This document shows, piece by piece, positions 33,100 to 40,249 of a stretch of DNA of 40,249 bases. Origin of the DNA: Oscillospiraceae bacterium (GTDB lineage Bacteria; Bacillota; Clostridia; Oscillospirales; Ruminococcaceae); the NCBI GenBank assembly GCA_024404875.1, contig JAKSPK010000022.1, positions 1-40,249 of the forward strand, given 5' to 3'. The notes under the pieces were generated by a model. It was given only the letters and a program-made list of their open reading frames with translations, ran no database searches and was not told the origin of the DNA. Positions within the stretch are counted from its first letter, which is position 1. Each line of letters starts with the position of its first letter. The position numbers were made by a program, and so were the translations under genes.

Positions 33100-34962
33100 A
33101 TCCGTATCGGATGACTGCCGGCTGACATATTCGGCGATTGCCTGCAAGAATGCTTCGCCGTATTTGTCCATTTTATATTTGCCGACGCCGGGGACCGCCA
33201 GCATTTGTTCTTCATTCGACGGCCGTTTATTGCACATTTCCCGCAGCGATGCGTCCGAGAACACAATATACGCCGGAACATATTCCTTCGCTGCGAGCCG
33301 TTCGCGCACGCGCCGCAGCTTCTGAAACAATTCTTCGTCCACGCCGTAATCCGGCATGGCCGCAAGCTGTTGCTCTCTGCGTGTCTGTCTGAGGTCACGC
33401 ATCGGCAGCGACATCTGCACCTGCTCTTGTCCGCGCAGAACCGGATTTGCCTTTGCTGTCAGCGAAAGGACACTGTACTGACTTGCATCAATGCTCAGAT
33501 AGCCGCGGGAAATCAGGATATTGACCATATGTTCCAGCTGAATGCGCGAAACATCACCGAGCAGACCATAGGTTGAAAGCGTCTGATATCCCGCTTCGGT
33601 GATTTGCTTTGTTTTTTTGCCCTGCAAGATGTCGCAGAGCATCCTGCTGCCGCAGCGGTGTCCGCGCTGACCGATACGGAATACACAGGAGAGGATCTTC
33701 TGTGCCGGAATCGTTGCATCGACCGTCTCCGAATCTGCGAGACAGCAGCCGCAGTTGCCGCAGTGCGTTGGAGAGAATTCCCCAAAATAGCTGAGAATAT
33801 AGTGCCGCAGGCAGTCTGTCAGGCTGCAATAGCACACCATTGCATTCAGCCGCTCGAAATCCTTCTTCCGGATTATATCACGCTGCTCCGGTGTCAGGCG
33901 GTCATTTTCCGAATCGGAATGCTCGATGAGAAAGCTGTTCGACCGGATATCCTGCGGACTGTAAAGCAGCGTGCATTCCGCCGCAGAGCCGTCGCGTCCG
34001 GCTCTGCCGGCCTCCTGATAATAAGCCTCCATGCTTTTCGGCATTTGATAATGCACAACGAATGAGACATTGGATTTATCAATTCCCATACCGAACGCGT
34101 TGGTTGCGGTGATGATCTGTGCTTCGTCACGGAGAAAGGCTTCCTGATTCGCGGTCCGCTCCTCTGCGGAAAGCCCTGCATGATATCGCACAGCGTGGAA
34201 TCCGTCTGCACAGAGCTTTGAACATATTTCCTCTGTCGATTTACGGGAGATGCAGTATATGATACCGCTTCGCCCTTGATTGCGGCGGAGAATGTTCAGC
34301 AGGGCTTCGTATTTATGCTGCGGCCGCTCGACGATCCAGCGGAGATTTTTTCTGTCGAAGCCTGTGACCAGCTCCAGCGGTTCGCGCAGTTTCAGCAGCC
34401 GCCGGATATCGGCACGGACGCTTTCGGTTGCTGTCGCTGTAAATGCCGCGACGACCGGCCGCGCCGGCAGCTCATTGAGAAATTCTGTGATCCGCAGATA
34501 ACCCGGACGAAAATCCTGACCCCACTGAGAAAGGCAGTGTGCTTCATCGACAGCGACCATTGCAACTGCAACGGACTCAGTCAGCGAGAGAAAGGATTCT
34601 GTCAGCAGGCGCTCCGGCGCAGCATAGATCAGCCGGATTTCGCCTGCGCGAATGGCATCCAGTGTATAAAAATATTCCTGCTGTGTGAGGTTGCTGTGCA
34701 GACAGGCGGCGGGAATTCCGGCATCGCGCAGCGCCGTGACCTGATCCTGCATCAGCGAAATCAGCGGCGAGACAACGATCGTTACGCCGTGCAGCAGCAT
34801 CGCCGGAACCTGATAGCAGATTGATTTTCCGGCGCCGGTCGGCATGATGCCGAGGACATCGCCGCCCGCGAGGATCCGCGAGATCAGCTTTTCCTGTCCG
34901 CCGCGGAAGCGGTCATATCCGAAATATTCTTTGAGGATCGTGTGCGGAGTTTGTATATGCAT
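33088..34962 (-). CDS. recQ: ATP-dependent DNA helicase RecQ
   Basis: RecQ is a 3'-5' superfamily 2 helicase acting in recombination and fork repair. The 624-residue protein has Walker A TGAGKS (42-47) after the Q-motif FRGGQE, the DEAH-box VDEAHCLSQWGQDFRP, helicase motifs V-VI (NAFGMGIDKSNVSFVVHY, QEAGRAGRDG), the zinc-binding cysteines of the RQC region (CYCSLTDC and HCGNCGCC), a winged helix and a C-terminal HRDC domain (about 530-605). The ATG at 34962 follows AAAAGGAAGAACATCT and is preferred over 35004. It is transcribed alone. Confidence 0.97.
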   Translation of the reverse strand: MHIQTPHTILKEYFGYDRFRGGQEKLISRILAGGDVLGIMPTGAGKSICYQVPAMLLHGVTIVVSPLISLMQDQVTALRDAGIPAACLHSNLTQQEYFYTLDAIRAGEIRLIYAAPERLLTESFLSLTESVAVAMVAVDEAHCLSQWGQDFRPGYLRITEFLNELPARPVVAAFTATATESVRADIRRLLKLREPLELVTGFDRKNLRWIVERPQHKYEALLNILRRNQGRSGIIYCISRKSTEEICSKLCADGFHAVRYHAGLSAEERTANQEAFLRDEAQIITATNAFGMGIDKSNVSFVVHYQMPKSMEAYYQEAGRAGRDGSAAECTLLYSPQDIRSNSFLIEHSDSENDRLTPEQRDIIRKKDFERLNAMVCYCSLTDCLRHYILSYFGEFSPTHCGNCGCCLADSETVDATIPAQKILSCVFRIGQRGHRCGSRMLCDILQGKKTKQITEAGYQTLSTYGLLGDVSRIQLEHMVNILISRGYLSIDASQYSVLSLTAKANPVLRGQEQVQMSLPMRDLRQTRREQQLAAMPDYGVDEELFQKLRRVRERLAAKEYVPAYIVFSDASLREMCNKRPSNEEQMLAVPGVGKYKMDKYGEAFLQAIAEYVSRQSSDTDPQK

Positions 34963-35002
34963 AGATGTTCTTCCTTTTGAAGGGATTTGTGCAGCGCACA
35001 GC

Positions 35003-35037
35003 AAAAACGCCTGACGCAGCCTGCGCCAGGCGTTTTT
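35003..35037 (-). terminator. Intrinsic terminator after the CHAP-dockerin gene
   Basis: AAAAACGCCTG and CAGGCGTTTTT pair perfectly, with an inner GCGCAGGCTGCGT stem, and end in T5 on either strand. It lies downstream of the minus-strand gene ending at 35096 and just before recQ. Confidence 0.9.
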
Positions 35038-35039
35038 GT

Positions 35040-35092
35040 GAAAGGCAGCATCGCGCCAAGCTTGCCTGACGGCTTTGCGGTATTGCCTGAAT
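35040..35092. repeat. Dispersed palindromic repeat, copy B
   Basis: AGGCAGCATCGC and GCGGTATTGCCT form an imperfect outer stem, with AAGC/GCTT inside. The core CAAGCTTGCCTGACGGCTT (35057-35075) matches copy A (10421-10439) at 17 of 19 positions. The right end CTGAATCA resembles the TGATTCA arms of copy C in inverse orientation. Confidence 0.55.
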
Positions 35093-35095
35093 CAA

Positions 35096-36517
35096 TTATT
35101 GTTCGAGCAGCATTTTCCAGCAGTCTTCTGCGGAAATGGTATGCTCGGCAACGATCTTTTCTGTGTAGAAGCGCAGGATCAGCTGCGCATCCGACAGGCC
35201 GACCGTGCCGTCACGGTCGATATCCGCTGCGAGGCTCTGACGGTTGTTCAGCGGTGCTAAATCATTGCCGCCCGTCACGCTGCGGACATATTCATTCAGC
35301 GCGAGGATCGCATCAAAGGAATCCACGATACCGTCCATATTGATATCACCGAGATCATCCCAGCCAATGCTGTCAACAGTCACGGTAAACTCATAGCGGC
35401 TGCTGCCGTTCTCTGCGGTGATGACCGCTTTTCCGGCTTGTCCGGCTGCCACAATGCCGTCCCAGATGACAGCGGCGACGGAATCATCGCTGCTGCTCCA
35501 GATATACCGCTCCGGATTGTCGAGCTGGAGATAAATGATCTCGCCCTCAGAAGCATTGTATCTGGTAATGGTTTCTGTCTCTGTGGAGACAGGCTGCTGC
35601 GGACGTGTGCTGGAATAGAGCGGCTGTTCCGGCTCGGTACCCGGTGAAGTGGTTGTTGTAGTGGTAGTAGTGGTAGTAGTGGTGGTCGTCGTCGTTGTAG
35701 TGGTTGTAGTTGTAGTGGTTGTTGTGGTGGTCGTTGTTGTAGTTGTAGTAGTTGGTGTTGTCGGTGTTGTAGTCGGAGCGGTCGTCACTGGTGCGGAACT
35801 GTTGTCCCATGTGATGCCATAAAGCTGCTCATAAACGGATGCGGACGGCTGAACGATATTGCTGACACCGCGTCCCTGACCGCTGGTAAAGCGCTGATTG
35901 AACTGCTCATAGGTAAAGGTATTTTTTTCGATCAGTCCCCAGCCGTCGGAGTTGCCTTCAATGACGGTGATGGTATTGGCATCATAGCCGAGAATGATGA
36001 TAGAGTGACCGCCGCTCGAATTGTGGCTGAGATCGGGGTTAACGGTTGTGCGGAGATACGCGCCCGGCATGACACGATTTGCGCAAAGGAGCTCCGGCGT
36101 GACCGTCCAGGCGCCGCATACTACAGATGTGCAGCGCTCGGTATTCATTGCGCAGTTGCCCGGCATTTCGCCGAAAAGCTTCCAGTAGACGCCCTGCGCG
36201 TAGATGTAGCATTGCATTCCGCTCCAGCCCTTGCCGTAGATGGTCGGAACATAATAAAGCTGCCTGATATTGAGACGGGAGCCGATCGGCAGTGGGACCG
36301 GTGTGGTGAGATCATAATCTGCAAAGACGCCGCAGCTTCCGGCGACGATCTCGTTGACCTTCGCATCGAAGCTGTAAGACTGGGCGTACTGTTCGGCTGC
36401 GACAGCATCAACGCTGACGGCGGATGCGGTCAGGCCCGCAGCAGTGGCTGAGAACAGCCCCGGCAGCAGGCTCAGCGCCGCAGCTGCCGCAATGATTCGA
36501 GTGAACATCTTTCTCAT
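35096..36517 (-). CDS. Secreted CHAP/NlpC-like cysteine hydrolase with Ig-like domain and dockerin
   Basis: The 473-residue protein has a signal peptide (about 1-38) and a papain-fold-like N-domain (about 50-235). GMQCYIYAQ (Cys103), GGHSIIILGYD (His171) and VIEGNSDGWG (Asn189) make a plausible C-H-N triad, as in CHAP amidases or peptidases. A threonine-rich linker of about 45 residues (DNA 35643-35790) leads to a BIG2-like Ig domain (WSSSDDSVAAV...GKAVITA) and a type I dockerin with two Ca-loops, DINMDGIVDSFDA and DIDRDGTVGLSDA. It would be an enzyme carried on the cellulosome or cell surface, acting on peptidoglycan or peptides. A consensus promoter lies about 200 bp upstream (36716-36744). 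AGGAGGTCACCCAACCC precedes the ATG. Confidence 0.82.
   Translation of the reverse strand: MRKMFTRIIAAAAALSLLPGLFSATAAGLTASAVSVDAVAAEQYAQSYSFDAKVNEIVAGSCGVFADYDLTTPVPLPIGSRLNIRQLYYVPTIYGKGWSGMQCYIYAQGVYWKLFGEMPGNCAMNTERCTSVVCGAWTVTPELLCANRVMPGAYLRTTVNPDLSHNSSGGHSIIILGYDANTITVIEGNSDGWGLIEKNTFTYEQFNQRFTSGQGRGVSNIVQPSASVYEQLYGITWDNSSAPVTTAPTTTPTTPTTTTTTTTTTTTTTTTTTTTTTTTTTTTTTTTTTTSPGTEPEQPLYSSTRPQQPVSTETETITRYNASEGEIIYLQLDNPERYIWSSSDDSVAAVIWDGIVAAGQAGKAVITAENGSSRYEFTVTVDSIGWDDLGDINMDGIVDSFDAILALNEYVRSVTGGNDLAPLNNRQSLAADIDRDGTVGLSDAQLILRFYTEKIVAEHTISAEDCWKMLLEQ
35643..35790. repeat. Low-complexity ACN/GTN triplet tract (threonine linker)
   Basis: The DNA is an imperfect array of threonine triplets with varied third bases (GTA, GTT, GTC and GTG complements). 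It encodes the Thr linker of the CHAP-dockerin protein. The shorter tract at 19187-19260 does the same in the other dockerin gene. Such tracts are prone to length change and to misassembly. Confidence 0.85.
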
Positions 36518-36715
36518 GGGTTGGGTGACCTCCTCTTTCCTGTTTGTATTTTTGGTGAGTGCAGGTTTTCCCGATTTTCCCTTTTTCTGCTTTCTTTATT
36601 GTTCTGATTTTGTTTGCTTATTTGAAATTGTTCATGTTGCTAAGTTGACAAAAGATATATTTTACGGAATTCAAATCAGGTTATGATACGCCCTTCTGAT
36701 TCTGGACGTAAGGTT

Positions 36716-36744
36716 ATTATACCAGATTATTACAAAAATGTCAA
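36716..36744 (-). promoter_or_regulatory. Consensus sigma-A promoter for the CHAP-dockerin gene
   Basis: On the minus strand TTGACA (36744-36739), 17 bp and TATAAT (36721-36716) match consensus exactly. The leader to the ATG at 36517 is about 190 nt, long and pyrimidine/purine-biased; no riboswitch fold was recognised in it. Confidence 0.85.
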
Positions 36745-36761
36745 GTGCTCGTTCCACTTGA
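36741..36761. promoter_or_regulatory. Operator-like inverted repeat on the -35 of the CHAP-dockerin promoter
   Basis: TCAAGTG-CTCGTTC-CACTTGA is a perfect 7-bp inverted repeat overlapping the -35 box; TTCCACTT recurs as a direct repeat at 36770-36777. A regulator bound here would block or tune the promoter. The spacer from 36778 to 37054 is AT-rich and shows no convincing gene; the 106-codon minus-strand frame at 36777-37097 has no ribosome site and no recognised features. Confidence 0.45.
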
Positions 36762-37054
36762 TATGGTCATTCCACTTCAGTCGAATTGTGGAGAATTGAT
36801 TGCAATTACAGCCATAATCGCAGGGTTTGTTGTAGACTCTGTATAAAATCGAGAACGAAAACTGTCGAACAACAACAAGATCTGCAAGCATTCATTGTAA
36901 CTAATATTACGAATTGGTAACAGCGTAAAAGCGAAAAAGGAGACAATCAGACAGTCTGTGTCTGGATATGACAGTTTCATATATATTCCGAAAAGGCAGG
37001 GGCGGCGGTAAAACGGATTTGCTTCGAGAAATGATATCGCCGGAGGACGCATGC

Positions 37055-37083
37055 TTGACGAAATAGACGGAGTGTGATATAAT
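37055..37083 (+). promoter_or_regulatory. Sigma-A promoter for cysS
   Basis: TTGACG (37055-37060), 17 bp and TATAAT (37078-37083) lie 35 bp before the cysS ATG. The leader is too short for a T-box, so cysS appears not to be T-box controlled here. Confidence 0.85.
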
Positions 37084-37118
37084 AAGGTATATTGCAAAAC
37101 TGGAAGGAGCCAAGCAAG

Positions 37119-38528
37119 ATGCAGCTATATAATTCGATGACGCGTCAAAAGGAAGAATTGAAAACCGTCGAGCCCGGAAAGGTAAAAATGTATACCTGCG
37201 GCCCGACCGTTTATCACTTTGCGCATATCGGCAATCTGCGCACCTATATGATGGAGGATGTGCTGGAGAAATATCTCACATATTCCGGCTATGATGTCAT
37301 GCGCATCATGAACATTACCGATGTCGGACACCTTACCTCTGACGGCGATACCGGCGATGACAAAATGCTCAAGGGCGCAAAGCGCGAGCATAAGACCGTC
37401 ATGGAGATTGCAAAGTTCTATACTGACGCTTTCTTCTCCGACTGCGAAAAGCTCTGCATCAAAAAACCGGAATACATCCAGCCTGCGACCGGATGCATCC
37501 CGGAATATATCAATATGATCTCCGTTCTGCTTGAGAAAGGCTATGCATATGAAGCCGGCGGTAATGTGTATTTCGATACCTCGAAGCTTGATCAGTATTA
37601 CCGCTTCCATGATTTCCGTGAGGAGGATCTTGAAGTCGGCGTGCGCGAAGGTGTCGAGGGCGATGCGAATAAGCGGAACAAGGCCGATTTTGTGCTTTGG
37701 TTCACGAAGTCAAAATTCGACGATCAGGAGCTGAAATGGGAAAGTCCGTGGGGCTACGGTTATCCGGGCTGGCATATCGAATGCTCCTGCATCAGTATGA
37801 AATTTGCAGGTGAAACGCTCGATCTGCACTGCGGCGGCATTGACAATGTCTTCCCGCATCATACCAACGAGATCGCGCAGAGTGAAGCTTATCTTGGCCA
37901 CGCGTGGTGCCCGCATTGGTTCCATGTTCTGCATCTCAACGATGAAACGGGCAAGATGAGCAAATCCAAGGGCGAATTCCTGACTGTCTCGCTGCTGGAG
38001 GAAAAGGGCTTCTCGCCGCTTGCTTACCGCTTCTTCTGCCTGCAGTCACATTATCGCAAAACGCTTGTATTTTCATGGGAAAATATGAAAAATGCGCAGA
38101 CCGCATATGATAAGCTGCTTTCAAAAATCGCGGCAATGCTTGACAATAACGATACGGTTGACGATGCGAAAAAGAGCGAACTGCTTGCGGCCTTCAAGGC
38201 GGCAATGGACAACGACCTCAATACCGCGCAGGCCGTTACGGTGCTGTATGATATTCTGAAATCGGATGCGAATGCTGCAACAAAGCTCGCCTGCATCGCG
38301 GATATTGACAAAGTGCTTTCGCTCCGCCTGATTGAGAATGCAAAGGCGCTTGCGGATAACAACACTGCGTCAGAGATCCCTGCTGAGGTGCTGGAGTTGG
38401 TTGAGCAGCGCAAGGAAGCCCGTAAAGCGAAGGACTTCGCGCAGGCAGATGCGCTTCGTGACCGGATCACCGCGCTCGGCTGGCAGATTCGGGAGACAAG
38501 ACAGGGTACCGAGATCACAAAGCTGTAA
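37119..38528 (+). CDS. cysS: Cysteinyl-tRNA synthetase
   Basis: CysRS charges tRNA-Cys in the cytosol. The 469-residue class I enzyme has YTCGPTVYHFAHIGNLRTY with the HIGN signature and the zinc-ligand cysteine, the zinc-site segments GWHIECSC and DNVFPHHTNEIAQSEA, the KMSKSKG loop, and a C-terminal helical DALR-type region. The ATG at 37119 follows GGAAGGAGCCAAGCAAG. It is a single-gene unit: its own promoter at 37055-37083 and a terminator at 38534. Confidence 0.98.
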   Translation: MQLYNSMTRQKEELKTVEPGKVKMYTCGPTVYHFAHIGNLRTYMMEDVLEKYLTYSGYDVMRIMNITDVGHLTSDGDTGDDKMLKGAKREHKTVMEIAKFYTDAFFSDCEKLCIKKPEYIQPATGCIPEYINMISVLLEKGYAYEAGGNVYFDTSKLDQYYRFHDFREEDLEVGVREGVEGDANKRNKADFVLWFTKSKFDDQELKWESPWGYGYPGWHIECSCISMKFAGETLDLHCGGIDNVFPHHTNEIAQSEAYLGHAWCPHWFHVLHLNDETGKMSKSKGEFLTVSLLEEKGFSPLAYRFFCLQSHYRKTLVFSWENMKNAQTAYDKLLSKIAAMLDNNDTVDDAKKSELLAAFKAAMDNDLNTAQAVTVLYDILKSDANAATKLACIADIDKVLSLRLIENAKALADNNTASEIPAEVLELVEQRKEARKAKDFAQADALRDRITALGWQIRETRQGTEITKL

Positions 38529-38533
38529 ACTAC

Positions 38534-38568
38534 AAAAGACCTGCGAGGATTATCCCCGCAGGTCTTTT
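38534..38568. terminator. Bidirectional terminator between cysS and hpf
   Basis: AAAAGACCTGCG and CGCAGGTCTTTT pair perfectly (12 bp) with an 11-nt loop. It lies between the convergent stop codons of cysS and hpf and has T-runs on both strands. Confidence 0.9.
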
Positions 38569-38588
38569 CATATTTGATGGATCAGTGC

Positions 38589-39119
38589 TTAGTCGGTGGA
38601 TGGCTCCAGCAGTGCGTAGTTACCGTCAACGCGGCGATAGACAATGTTGATCGTCCCGTTATCCGCATTCTGGAAGACGAAGAACGAATGTCCCAGCATA
38701 TTCATCTGAAGGATCGCTTCCTCTACGCCCATCGGCTGCACACGGAATGCCTTGGTGCGGATGACATTATATTCAGTCTGATCCTCAATGGTATCCGTAA
38801 AGGCCTCCTGTGAAAGAGCACTTGCCTTGATGCGCTTTCCGAGCTTGGTCTTGTTGCGGCGGATCTTGCGAATGATCTTGTCGATCGCAGCATCGAGCGC
38901 ATCGTTCTTATCTACGGCGTTCTGCTCTGCGCGGTAGATCATGTTGTCTGCATGGACAGTCAGTTCGCAGACGATCTGCCCCTTGACTTCATTCAAGGTG
39001 ATCTTGGCCTCTGCTTCGTTCTCAAAGAATTTGTCGAGCTTCTGGTTCAGTTTCTTTTCTGCGTAGTCCGAAAAGCTCGGACCGATCTGGAGCTTTTTTG
39101 CCATAATGTGCAGCTTCAT
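38589..39119 (-). CDS. hpf: Ribosome hibernation-promoting factor, long form
   Basis: The 176-residue protein has the N-terminal RaiA/YfiA domain (about 1-95: a beta-alpha-beta fold with a highly charged KKLNQKLDKFF helix and basic residues for rRNA contact) and the C-terminal dimerisation domain of long HPF (about 118-170, ending in FVFQNADNGTINIVYRR). Long HPF pairs 70S ribosomes into inactive 100S dimers in stationary phase. AAAAGGAGGAACCGAACAC precedes the ATG. A sigma-A promoter lies at 39177-39206. Confidence 0.95.
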   Translation of the reverse strand: MKLHIMAKKLQIGPSFSDYAEKKLNQKLDKFFENEAEAKITLNEVKGQIVCELTVHADNMIYRAEQNAVDKNDALDAAIDKIIRKIRRNKTKLGKRIKASALSQEAFTDTIEDQTEYNVIRTKAFRVQPMGVEEAILQMNMLGHSFFVFQNADNGTINIVYRRVDGNYALLEPSTD

Positions 39120-39176
39120 GTGTTCGGTTCCTCCTTTTGCCCGGCATTTTTGTGTACTGCCGGTTTATGTATCTAT

Positions 39177-39206
39177 ATTATAGCACATCTGCACAAAAGT
39201 TGTCAA
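39177..39206 (-). promoter_or_regulatory. Sigma-A promoter for hpf
   Basis: On the minus strand TTGACA (39206-39201), 18 bp and TATAAT (39182-39177) lie about 58 bp before the hpf start. The remainder of the spacer up to 39374 holds a GCATCC/GGATGC inverted repeat (about 39281-39324) and no gene I can support. Confidence 0.8.
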
Positions 39207-39374
39207 GAGGTTCCTGAAAAATAATCCATGTTTCTGTTCTTCCGATTAATGTTCTTGGTGTAGAATGATACAATAAAAGGCATCCTGAGGATTCGCGACT
39301 TCACACGGATGCTTGCGGCAATTCCGTATCCTGTGCCCTCTGTTGAAAGGTGAATATCATGAACCGGCATGAAA

Positions 39375-39413
39375 AACAGCTTCCCGACCGAAGAGAGCGG
39401 TCGGGAAGCTGTT
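39375..39413 (-). terminator. Intrinsic terminator after the Cof-type phosphatase gene
   Basis: AACAGCTTCCCGACCG and CGGTCGGGAAGCTGTT form a perfect 16-bp stem with a 7-nt loop. On the minus strand it is followed by TTT, six bases past the stop codon of the gene at 39420. Confidence 0.92.
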
Positions 39414-39419
39414 CGATTA

Positions 39420-40247
39420 TTATTCAAAATGTGCAGCAACATTCTCTACCCATGCAGCAAAGAATCCGTTCGCACAGGTCTTCGGCGAAATATAGCCGCC
39501 GCGCTGCCGGACGGCCTCCAGCACCGCCGGCTGCGAATCTGCCGGACAGCCGCAATAGTCCGCAGTCAGCAGCATAGCCGTATCATTGTCAAAGTCGCCG
39601 GTTGCACAGAGCTTTATGCCGTCCGGCAACATTGTGCGGATCTTTTTCAGCGCAGTTCCCTTGTTTGTATTCGCGGGCAGGATTTCCAGAAAGCATTCAT
39701 GTGAGCGCGTAAAATTGATCTGCGTGAAATTTGCTCTTTTGACATATTCATGCATCTCAGCAATGCGTTCCGGTGTTCCGGCAAAGAGCGCCTTATAGCA
39801 ATCCGCAGGGTTCGCTTCGTCGAGTGTCCGCATAACAAACGGCACATTCGTCACGCGCAGATGTCTTCGTTCGACCTCACTATCCTGAAAGACGAATACG
39901 CCATCCGGATTCAGAACCTCCGCACCGACATCCGGAAACGCCGCTGCCAGCTCCTCCAGCAATGCGCGTGCATCTGCCGGCAGATATTCCGCGCCTGCGC
40001 TCTGACCGGTCTGTGGATCAATGAGCAGTGCTCCGTTATACATCACCGCAGGAAAATCCGGCTGAAACAGTTCCAGATAGTGCTGCGATGCCTGCTGACC
40101 GCGGCCGGTCGCAAAGCTGAAAAGCCCGCCTTTTGCGCGAAAATCGGCGATTGCAGCCATATCCTCCGGGGCGAGGGATTTATCCGGACGCAGCAGGGTG
40201 CCGTCCAGATCAGTGAGCAGGGCAAGCCCTGCATAGGCTTGTTTCAT
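39420..40247 (-). CDS. Cof-type HAD-IIB family phosphatase
   Basis: The 275-residue protein has HAD motif I LLTDLDGTLL near the N-terminus, motif II FATGRG, a cap domain of the IIB type (about 75-190), the motif III lysine in NTNKGTALK, and a motif IV aspartate in TGDFDNDTAML. Family members dephosphorylate sugar phosphates, FMN or pyridoxal phosphate; the substrate cannot be told. The final residues are unusual in having CANGFFAAWVENVA in place of the common 'NDGVA' ending. The ATG at 40247 lies two bases from the window edge, so its ribosome site is not visible and a longer start outside cannot be excluded. Confidence 0.88.
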   Translation of the reverse strand: MKQAYAGLALLTDLDGTLLRPDKSLAPEDMAAIADFRAKGGLFSFATGRGQQASQHYLELFQPDFPAVMYNGALLIDPQTGQSAGAEYLPADARALLEELAAAFPDVGAEVLNPDGVFVFQDSEVERRHLRVTNVPFVMRTLDEANPADCYKALFAGTPERIAEMHEYVKRANFTQINFTRSHECFLEILPANTNKGTALKKIRTMLPDGIKLCATGDFDNDTAMLLTADYCGCPADSQPAVLEAVRQRGGYISPKTCANGFFAAWVENVAAHFE

Positions 40248-40249
40248 TG

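Noticed and set aside
32451-33398. 315-codon minus-strand frame across spoVAC and the recQ end
   Set aside because: Overlaps two well-supported genes on opposite strands, with Cys/Arg-rich composition typical of a shadow frame.
35547-35810. Asn/His/Tyr-rich frame on the minus strand within the linker
   Set aside because: It is the frame-shifted reading of the threonine triplet tract.
36777-37097. 106-codon minus-strand frame in the AT-rich spacer before cysS
   Set aside because: No ribosome site, no family resemblance, and it overlaps the cysS promoter; its length is possible by chance in AT-rich DNA.
37084-37118. T-box leader for cysS
   Set aside because: The promoter lies 35 bp before the start codon, leaving no room for a T-box.
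39350-39577. Plus-strand frame with GAAAGGTGAATATC before an ATG at 39359, running into a hairpin
   Set aside because: It is antisense to the end of the HAD phosphatase gene, runs through that gene's terminator, has no recognised protein features and only a weak possible promoter (TACAAT near 39269).

Overview
The window looks like an accessory-poor, chromosomal stretch from a Gram-positive, cellulosome-forming member of the Oscillospiraceae, most like Ruminococcus. The main grounds are two secreted proteins with threonine-run linkers and type I dockerin repeats. Supporting grounds are AGGAGG/AAAGGA ribosome sites, near-consensus sigma-A promoters (TTGACA-17-TATAAT type), a YlbF/RicF homologue, a SpoVAC homologue and Firmicute-type MutL. 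The DNA is moderately GC-rich by eye, with AT-rich spacers. No rRNA, tRNA, CRISPR array, phage or transposase gene was seen. The genus is an inference.

Layout. 1-8.96 kb (minus strand): a membrane-anchored SGNH-like protein with degenerate catalytic blocks, a tandem ThyX-family protein, a DUF308 membrane protein, FolD, a CPBP membrane protease overlapping Lgt, and a pair of M16 peptidase-family proteins (YmfH/YmfF type). 9.0-13.0 kb (plus): Pgk, an unknown membrane protein, TpiA, a strong terminator and a second small unknown membrane protein. 12.9-17.2 kb (minus): a GNAT acetyltransferase, a MITE-like element, then a compact parA-parB-guaB operon. Upstream of the operon promoter lies a site that reads as parS with three extra bases in the centre. 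17.5-19.5 kb (plus): a secreted dockerin protein with beta-rich modules and no recognised catalytic domain.

19.6-29.5 kb (plus): a long probable operon, miaB, ricF-like, mutS, mutL, two immunity-protein-like genes (Imm7-like, possibly Imm1-like), queA, an unknown membrane protein and a small HD phosphohydrolase. It mixes tRNA modification and mismatch repair with an apparent toxin-less immunity pair. 29.5-33 kb: a GC-rich palindrome, a DUF378 protein, an aldose 1-epimerase, upp (minus), a promoter- and terminator-bounded candidate noncoding RNA of about 200 nt (minus), and an isolated spoVAC. 33-40 kb: recQ (minus), a secreted CHAP/NlpC-like protein with a bacterial Ig-like domain and dockerin (minus), cysS (plus), hpf (minus), and a Cof-type HAD phosphatase (minus) whose start lies at the window edge.

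Most of the window is housekeeping: glycolysis, purine, pyrimidine and folate metabolism, chromosome segregation, repair and translation. The parts most worth a second look are the noncoding RNA candidate between upp and spoVAC, the tandem ThyX with complementary motif loss, the orphan immunity-like pair inside the repair operon, the interrupted parS-like site, the two dockerin proteins, and a dispersed palindromic repeat family. All product calls come from motifs read by eye; no database search was possible.
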